This document shows, piece by piece, positions 14,818 to 18,254 of a stretch of DNA of 18,254 nucleotides (positions are counted from its first letter, which is position 1; each line of letters begins with the position of its first letter). Position numbers and translations under genes: made by a program. The DNA lies in NCBI GenBank assembly GCA_965262315.1, contig CBDHFJ010000161.1, positions 1 through 18,254 on the forward strand, written 5' to 3'. The DNA comes from JBCCFK01 sp965262315. GTDB taxonomy: Bacteria; Actinomycetota; Acidimicrobiia; Acidimicrobiales; UBA8592. The notes under the pieces were generated by a model that ran no database searches, was not told the origin of the DNA, and saw nothing but the letters and a program-made list of their open reading frames with translations.

Positions 14818-16215
14818 GTGTCGTGGCCGACACGCTCAGGCTCCCGAGCCGGTGGCTGTGGCTCGTTGCCGCAACCATCGTGGTCGTCGTGGTGCTGGCC
14901 CCCGCCTTCTGGCGGAGCGAGCCCCCAGAAGGCTCATGCGCGCCCGAAGAACTGCGAACGCAGTGCGGCCCCCGACCCCCTCGACGGCATCAACGGCACC
15001 CCCACCGTCGCCAACCCCTACCACTACGCCAACAACGACCCCACCAACCAACAAGACCCCCTCGGCCTACGCGTCCGAGAAGACGAAATCCGGGCCCGCT
15101 GGCGACAACACGACACCGACCCCGGCCTCCTCAACGGCCTCCTCGACCTCGGCATCAACCAAACCGCCCTCGACATCGCCGGCTACGGCTACGGCCTGCT
15201 CGCCAACACCAACCCAGCCGACTTCATCCCCTTCATCGACTGCAAACGCGCCTTCGAAGACGGCACCACCAAAAGCGAAATCGGCTGGTGCGCCGTCGAC
15301 ATCGCCACAACCGGCACCATCATCAAACTCGCCCACAACCTCCGCATCGGCGAACGACTCGGCGAATGGCTCCGCCACACCGACAACATCCCCAACACCA
15401 ACCACGGCACACCACCGCTATCCTCGGCGCCTGACGCCCCAAGCGGGGTCGTCGCGTGCTCATTCTCTGGCGAAACTGAAGTCGTCATGGCAGACGGCTC
15501 GACCATGCCCATCCAGGAGATCAAGGTCGGTGAGCAGGTCCTCGCAGTGGAGCCCGAGACGGGTAGGAGAGGAGCGCGGCGAGTCCTGGATCGCTTCGTG
15601 CACAACGACACTCTCGTGAACCTTGCCATCGACAGCGGAATCGTCACGACCACCGAAGATCACCCGGTCTGGAACGAGACTGACCGGGCGTTCCAGCGGG
15701 CGGATGCACTCGACGCCGGTGATCTCGTGCTGACAGCCGATGGCGGCGGGGTCGCCGTCGATGGACTAGTCGCCGGGACTGAACATGCCGGGACCGCCTA
15801 CAACCTCCATATCGAGGAGATCCACACCTACTTCGTTGTCGTCGGCGACCGAGAGGTCCTCGTCCACAACAGTTGCGGTGGCCTGACCCCGGGAGGAGGC
15901 TTCGATGGGACTCCGGGTTCGTCGCCTGCCCTTACCAACAATCCTTGGCATCCGGACGCCGTAGCTGCTCGGAGCGAGGCGAATCAGCAGCTATATGGCG
16001 CCGCCGACGACATCCTCCCGGACCCAACGGTTGCTGATATGCTCCGGCGACAGCCGGGTTCCGTCACTCGGGCACCACTCCCCGCAGGCTCGCCCTCATG
16101 GGATGAGATCCGAGACCTCCCGATGTCGGTCATTCGACATCGCGCCCGCCAGGGTCTCCCCGGATACCAAACGATCAAGAAGTTGCTCGAGCAGGAGCGT
16201 TTTGGCAGTGGCTGA
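14818..16215 (+). CDS. Orphan RHS tip - pretoxin - Hint - C-terminal toxin candidate
   Basis: Convincing coding starts at ~14974 (DPLDGING); codons from GTG 14818 to there are a shadow of the anchor gene, so no credible start exists. The order is: the last ~35 residues of an RHS core, ending in the self-cleavage signature NPYHYANNDPTNQQDPLGL (15013-15069); a ~129-residue pretoxin-like linker with a hydrophobic DFIPFIDCKRAFEDG segment; a complete Hint domain (15457-15875); and a ~112-residue C-terminal domain. In polymorphic toxins the RHS shell encloses the toxin and the C-terminal domain kills competitors. Here the ~1000+ residue shell is absent. An immunity candidate overlaps the 3' end. 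It is probably an orphan module kept for recombination, or a decaying gene. Codon use shifts sharply at ~15430. Confidence 0.75.
   Translation: MSWPTRSGSRAGGCGSLPQPSWSSWCWPPPSGGASPQKAHARPKNCERSAAPDPLDGINGTPTVANPYHYANNDPTNQQDPLGLRVREDEIRARWRQHDTDPGLLNGLLDLGINQTALDIAGYGYGLLANTNPADFIPFIDCKRAFEDGTTKSEIGWCAVDIATTGTIIKLAHNLRIGERLGEWLRHTDNIPNTNHGTPPLSSAPDAPSGVVACSFSGETEVVMADGSTMPIQEIKVGEQVLAVEPETGRRGARRVLDRFVHNDTLVNLAIDSGIVTTTEDHPVWNETDRAFQRADALDAGDLVLTADGGGVAVDGLVAGTEHAGTAYNLHIEEIHTYFVVVGDREVLVHNSCGGLTPGGGFDGTPGSSPALTNNPWHPDAVAARSEANQQLYGAADDILPDPTVADMLRRQPGSVTRAPLPAGSPSWDEIRDLPMSVIRHRARQGLPGYQTIKKLLEQERFGSG
14823..14973 (+). pseudogene. 5' remnant of a membrane-anchored protein, broken at a C5 tract
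   Basis: From GTG 14823 the frame encodes ~50 residues: a short polar start (MADTLRLPSRW), one strong membrane helix (LWLVAATIVVVVVLAPAF) and a polar outer part ending EELRTQCGP. Beyond ~14973 the same frame stays open to 15434 but encodes only Arg/Pro/His-rich sequence, the out-of-frame reading of RHS DNA. It therefore looks like the start of a resident gene whose remainder was replaced. Loss of one C from the CCCCC run at 14969-14973 would join it in frame to the RHS tip (QCGP-DPLDGING). That may mean a recent lesion, slippage switching, or a sequencing error; the sequence alone does not decide. Confidence 0.6.
15457..15875 (+). other. Hint (intein-like) autoprocessing domain
   Basis: The domain begins with the nucleophilic cysteine in CSFSGETEVVMADGSTMPIQ, continues through IKVGEQVLAVEPETG and the block-B-like TTTEDHPVWN (Thr and His of TxxH), and ends in YNLHIEEIHTYFVVVG...VLVHNSC. 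The terminal His-Asn pair followed by Ser-Cys is the cleavage/splice junction. All catalytic positions expected of pretoxin Hint domains appear intact, so this part has not decayed. It would release the downstream toxin by peptide-bond cleavage. No homing endonuclease is inserted. Confidence 0.88.
15876..16212 (+). other. Unassigned C-terminal toxin domain
   Basis: About 112 residues follow the Hint junction. A Gly/Pro-rich lead (GGLTPGGGFDGTPGSSPAL) precedes NNPWHPDAVAARSEANQQLY and a C-terminal SWDEIRDLPMSVIRHRARQG...LPGYQTIKKLLEQERF. Potential polar catalytic residues are His (WHP), Asp/Glu (SWDEI) and His/Arg (IRHRAR), but no known nuclease, deaminase or ADP-ribosyltransferase signature is recognised. 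The toxin role rests on its position behind RHS and Hint and on the overlapping downstream gene. Confidence 0.55.
16193..16197 (+). promoter_or_regulatory. Ribosome binding site of the immunity candidate, inside the toxin ORF
   Basis: AGGAG lies 10 nt before GTG 16208, within the last codons of the toxin. It lets the small gene be translated even though the toxin has no good start. Confidence 0.5.
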
Positions 16216-16459
16216 CTTCCCTGAGGGTTTGCAGCGTCTCTTGGAATTCCTCGGACAGCTTAGGGATCATGAGATCGGGTTTCGTCTTAGCGCACCTCGA
16301 CGCGAAGCCATCATGGTCGAGGTAGCGCTTCCTCGCGAGCGGTGGGAGATCGAGTTCTTCGACGACGGCCACGTTGAGACGGACCGGTTCATTGGGTCTG
16401 AGGGAGTCCAGAGCGGCCCAGGCCTTCGTGACTTCTGGTCGACGGTCAGTGGCGACTAG
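16208..16459 (+). CDS. Immunity protein candidate for the RHS-Hint toxin
   Basis: This is an 83-residue acidic cytosolic protein with no signal or membrane helix. The sequence starts MADFPEGLQRLLEFLGQL, then reads EIGFRLSAPRREAIMVEVAL, ERWEIEFFDDGHVETDRF and ends FWSTVSGD: one N-terminal helix, a run of beta strands and a last helix. Small proteins of this kind often lie directly behind RHS toxin tips. GTG 16208 overlaps the toxin ORF by 8 nt (stop at 16213-16215) and has an AGGAG site 10 nt upstream; earlier codons in this frame are a shadow. The stop-start overlap, size and position are typical of toxin/immunity pairs. The protein should bind the toxin domain, but this is inferred from context, and no named Imm family is claimed. 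Confidence 0.72.
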   Translation: MADFPEGLQRLLEFLGQLRDHEIGFRLSAPRREAIMVEVALPRERWEIEFFDDGHVETDRFIGSEGVQSGPGLRDFWSTVSGD

Positions 16460-16493
16460 ATGTCCCCAGCCATGGAGCGGTGAGCCCGGATCG

Positions 16494-16934
16494 TCAAACT
16501 GTCCTGGCCCACATGACTTGCGACCCGTCACCGGAGAGATTGAGGGCAGTCCCGATTGATAGCCGGACGTGCCAGTCGGCGAGCCGGTTGGAGAACTCGA
16601 CTGAGGTGTATTGGGATCCTTTGTCGGCGTGATGGATCAGGCCGGTGTCGCGGTCGCGACGAGCGAGCGCCATCACCAAGGCGTTGACGACGAGATCGGT
16701 GGTCTGGCGTTCACCCATCGACCAGCCAGCGATGCCGCGGTCGTGGAGGTCGACGATGCCGGCGAGGAAGCGCTTGCCGTCACAGCATCTGAACTCGGTG
16801 ATGTCAGCGACCCAACGGGCGTCTGAGCGCTCGGCGGTGAAGTCTCTCTCGAGGAGGTCGCCGGCGGGTGCGGTGTCGGCGCCGCGGCGCCAGCGCTTGC
16901 GACTGTGAGCGCCGACCAGGCCGAGCTCAGCCAT
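16494..16934 (-). pseudogene. IS3-family transposase (OrfB) remnant, truncated at both ends
   Basis: The minus-strand frame matches the middle of an IS3-type DDE transposase: MAELGLVGAHSRKRWRRG, LLERDFTAERSDARWVADIT (first Asp), the GWSMGERQTTDLVVNALVMA segment and LIHHADKGSQYTSVEFSNRL (second Asp). After NRLADWHVRL the sequence leaves the family, so the last ~90-100 residues with the catalytic Glu are missing. N-terminally the match fades just before QRVARIMAELG (around 16955), leaving out the HTH-containing first part and OrfA. It cannot be active. Neither terminal inverted repeat was identified. It sits between the immunity candidate and the integrase, consistent with repeated insertion and deletion. 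Confidence 0.82.
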
Positions 16935-16968
16935 GATGCGGGCGACACGTTGCCAAAACCCTCGGAGA

Positions 16969-16988
16969 TGTTGTGCAGGTGTTGTGCA
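16969..16988. repeat. Short direct repeat
   Basis: TGTTGTGCA occurs twice with a 2-nt GG spacer. It could be an integrase arm-type site or chance. Confidence 0.4.
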
Positions 16989-17176
16989 ACCTGGCAGGCC
17001 AACAAGAGCTGGTCAGCGGCCTGAATGATGGTGAGTCGGCCTGTAGGCGGGAGAAAGTCCATCTCTCGAATCGGAACACCTGGTCAACAGCAGTCTTGGG
17101 CCTCTGACCTGCGGGAACTATCTGAGGCGAGGACTCACATCTACTGTCCAGTTCTGACGCATGGTTACCGTTGTGC

Positions 17177-17198
17177 TGTTGTCTGACTGTTGTCTGAC
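17177..17198. repeat. 11-bp perfect tandem repeat before the integrase
   Basis: TGTTGTCTGAC is repeated head to tail without spacer, overlapping the predicted -35 and the -35/-10 spacer of the integrase promoter. It is a plausible operator or recombinase arm site. Confidence 0.7.
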
Positions 17199-17207
17199 TG
17201 CCACTAT
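17179..17207 (+). promoter_or_regulatory. Integrase promoter, leaderless type
   Basis: TTGTCT (17179-17184), a 17-nt spacer and CACTAT (17202-17207) end 6 nt before ATG 17214. It is the only promoter in the window where both boxes are recognisable, and the tandem repeat lies inside it. Confidence 0.5.
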
Positions 17208-17213
17208 GGCGGG

Positions 17214-18254
17214 ATGGGCAGCGTCCAGCGATCGTCGAACGGCAAGCGGTGGCGGGCCATGTGGCGAGACCACGAAGGCCGGCAACGCGCGAGGAACTTC
17301 GACCGCAAGATCGACGCCGACCGCTTCCTGTCCACCGTCGAGGCCGACCTGTTGCGGGGCCAGTACGTTGACCCGTCCGCCGGCCTGATCACGTTGGGCG
17401 AGTACGTCGACCAGTGGATCGGGGCACAGGTCTGGCGCACCTCCACGCGCCAGCAAGCAGACTCCCACCTGAAGAACCACATCCTCCCGGCGTTCGGGTC
17501 GGCCAAGCTCGTTCACATCACCCGCACCGACGTGCAGGGGTTCGTGCGGCAGCTGGACGAGAAGACCAGAACTGACGGCAGCAAGGCGCTCTCAGCGTCG
17601 ACCATCGAGGCCATCTATCGCCGGCTCGTGTCCATCCTGGAGGCCGCAGTGGGGGACAGGGTCATCGTGGCCACGCCCGCCACCAGGATCACCCTCCCGA
17701 AACGCGAACGGCGCCCGGAGGACTCCGTGGTCGTCCTCACCGCCGCCGAGCTCGACGCCCTCGCTGACGCTGTCCCGCCGTGGCTGAGCGCATTCGTGTG
17801 GACCATCGCGACCGCGGGCCTCCGGCCAGCGGAAACCGCAGGCCTCACCCTCGAGCGCGTCGACTTCCTCCGCCGCACGATCACCGTTGACCGGCAACTC
17901 GTCACGGTGGTTGGGAAGCGGCCGCACCTTGCACCGCCGAAGACGCCGGCCAGCATCCGAACAGTCCCAGTACCCGACAGCCTGGTGACCGAACTCAACC
18001 GGCACATGGGCCATCACAAACCGGTGCAGCTCCACTCCGGCGCCACACTCATTTTCACCAACCGCGACGGCCGGCCCCTGCGGCGAAACGTGTTGGGCGA
18101 CGCATTCGGCAAAGCGAGAGCGAAGGTCGGCCTACCCGACTCGGTGCGGGGTTGGCACGCCATCAGGCACAGCTATGCGTCAATGTTGATTCATGCGGGC
18201 CTATCAGTGAAAGCCGTTCAGGACCGCCTTGGCCACGCGTCCGCGACTGAGACC
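17214..18254 (+). CDS. Tyrosine recombinase / phage-type integrase (3' end outside window)
   Basis: The frame is open from ATG 17214 to the window edge (347 codons, no stop). The N-terminus MGSVQRSSNGKRWRAMWRDH with FDRKIDADRFL is an AP2-like arm-site DNA-binding domain. A SAM-like core-binding domain (~60-160, TLGEYVDQWIGAQVW onward) follows, then the catalytic domain. Visible catalytic residues are Arg in TAGLRPAETAGL, the HxxR box in GWHAIRHSYASM and the next His in RLGHASATET. The nucleophilic Tyr should lie just beyond 18254. Such integrases insert phages or integrative conjugative/mobilisable elements at an att site, often next to their own gene. It reads outward, so most of the element should be downstream of this window. 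It is promoted by the TTGTCT/CACTAT pair. Confidence 0.93.
   Translation, partial: MGSVQRSSNGKRWRAMWRDHEGRQRARNFDRKIDADRFLSTVEADLLRGQYVDPSAGLITLGEYVDQWIGAQVWRTSTRQQADSHLKNHILPAFGSAKLVHITRTDVQGFVRQLDEKTRTDGSKALSASTIEAIYRRLVSILEAAVGDRVIVATPATRITLPKRERRPEDSVVVLTAAELDALADAVPPWLSAFVWTIATAGLRPAETAGLTLERVDFLRRTITVDRQLVTVVGKRPHLAPPKTPASIRTVPVPDSLVTELNRHMGHHKPVQLHSGATLIFTNRDGRPLRRNVLGDAFGKARAKVGLPDSVRGWHAIRHSYASMLIHAGLSVKAVQDRLGHASATET

Larger units (their letters stand above)
16935..17201. other. Non-coding junction between IS remnant and integrase
   Basis: About 270 nt without a credible gene; the minus-strand frame reaching 17062 runs out of phase with the transposase. It holds a 9-bp direct repeat (TGTTGTGCA at 16969-16977 and 16980-16988), an 11-bp tandem duplication at 17177-17198 and part of the integrase promoter. 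No tRNA was found. The attachment site of the integrative element probably lies here or in the preceding IS remnant. Confidence 0.5.

Noticed and set aside
15067..15405. Minus-strand acidic, Val/Gly-rich frame opposite the RHS linker
   Set aside because: It arises from the C-rich third positions on the plus strand; the plus strand carries the RHS/pretoxin sequence.
14823..15434. A 203-residue protein read entirely in the anchor frame
   Set aside because: After ~50 residues it becomes Arg/Pro/His-rich and is the out-of-frame reading of recognisable RHS sequence.
15457..15875. A protein-splicing intein inside a host gene
   Set aside because: The flanks are an RHS tip and a toxin domain rather than two halves of one protein; the position matches a pretoxin Hint domain.
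16673..17062. Minus-strand 129-codon frame overlapping the transposase
   Set aside because: It is out of phase with the transposase match and has no family resemblance.
16935..17213. tRNA gene serving as integration site
   Set aside because: No cloverleaf with a T-loop consensus could be traced on either strand in this stretch.

Overview
This is a chromosomal segment of a high-GC Gram-positive bacterium. Several features point to Actinomycetota: GTG starts, strong G/C at third codon positions, many apparently leaderless promoters (an xAxxxT hexamer 6-7 nt before ATG/GTG), a DUF3039-type small zinc protein, a geranylgeranyl-reductase-type flavoprotein, a PBP-lipo-like transpeptidase, a DivIVA-motif protein and a PknB-type kinase. 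A deep-branching class such as Acidimicrobiia would fit, but that placement is inference.

Region 1 (1-2632) is a compact plus-strand block: the end of a C4 zinc-ribbon coiled-coil protein, a multi-pass membrane protein, a histidine phosphatase translationally coupled to it (TGATG), and then a separately promoted tyrosine-phosphatase-like protein. Region 2 (2671-10277) is a set of housekeeping and cell-envelope genes in alternating orientation: an SDR oxidoreductase, a MecA_N-type penicillin-binding lipoprotein, a double-DivIVA-motif/SHOCT protein, a DUF3039 protein, a geranylgeranyl/menaquinone-reductase-like flavoprotein, a coiled-coil M15 carboxypeptidase, a LytR_C-domain protein and a small conserved protein. 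Much of this set acts on peptidoglycan or at the cell pole/septum.

Region 3 (10343-14746) holds an uncharacterised protein, a 54-residue two-helix membrane protein on the minus strand, a transmembrane Ser/Thr kinase followed 30 nt later by a lipoprotein with a DUF6777-like domain and a long Pro/Thr stalk, and a membrane protein with a PH-like tail. The kinase and lipoprotein probably form a surface sensing unit.

Region 4 (14747-18254) is an accessory region. A leaderless promoter drives the first ~50 codons of a membrane-anchored protein, which is then joined out of frame to the last ~35 residues of an RHS core. That tip is followed by a pretoxin linker, a complete Hint (intein-like) autoprocessing domain and an unassigned ~110-residue C-terminal toxin candidate. 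An 83-residue immunity candidate overlaps the toxin ORF by 8 nt and has its own ribosome binding site. Next come a doubly truncated IS3-family transposase remnant on the minus strand and a tyrosine recombinase that opens an integrative element running off the window. The most interesting system here is this orphan, cage-less RHS-Hint-toxin/immunity cassette, with its frame break at a C5 tract and a sharp codon-usage change at the Hint boundary.

No tRNA, rRNA or CRISPR array was seen.
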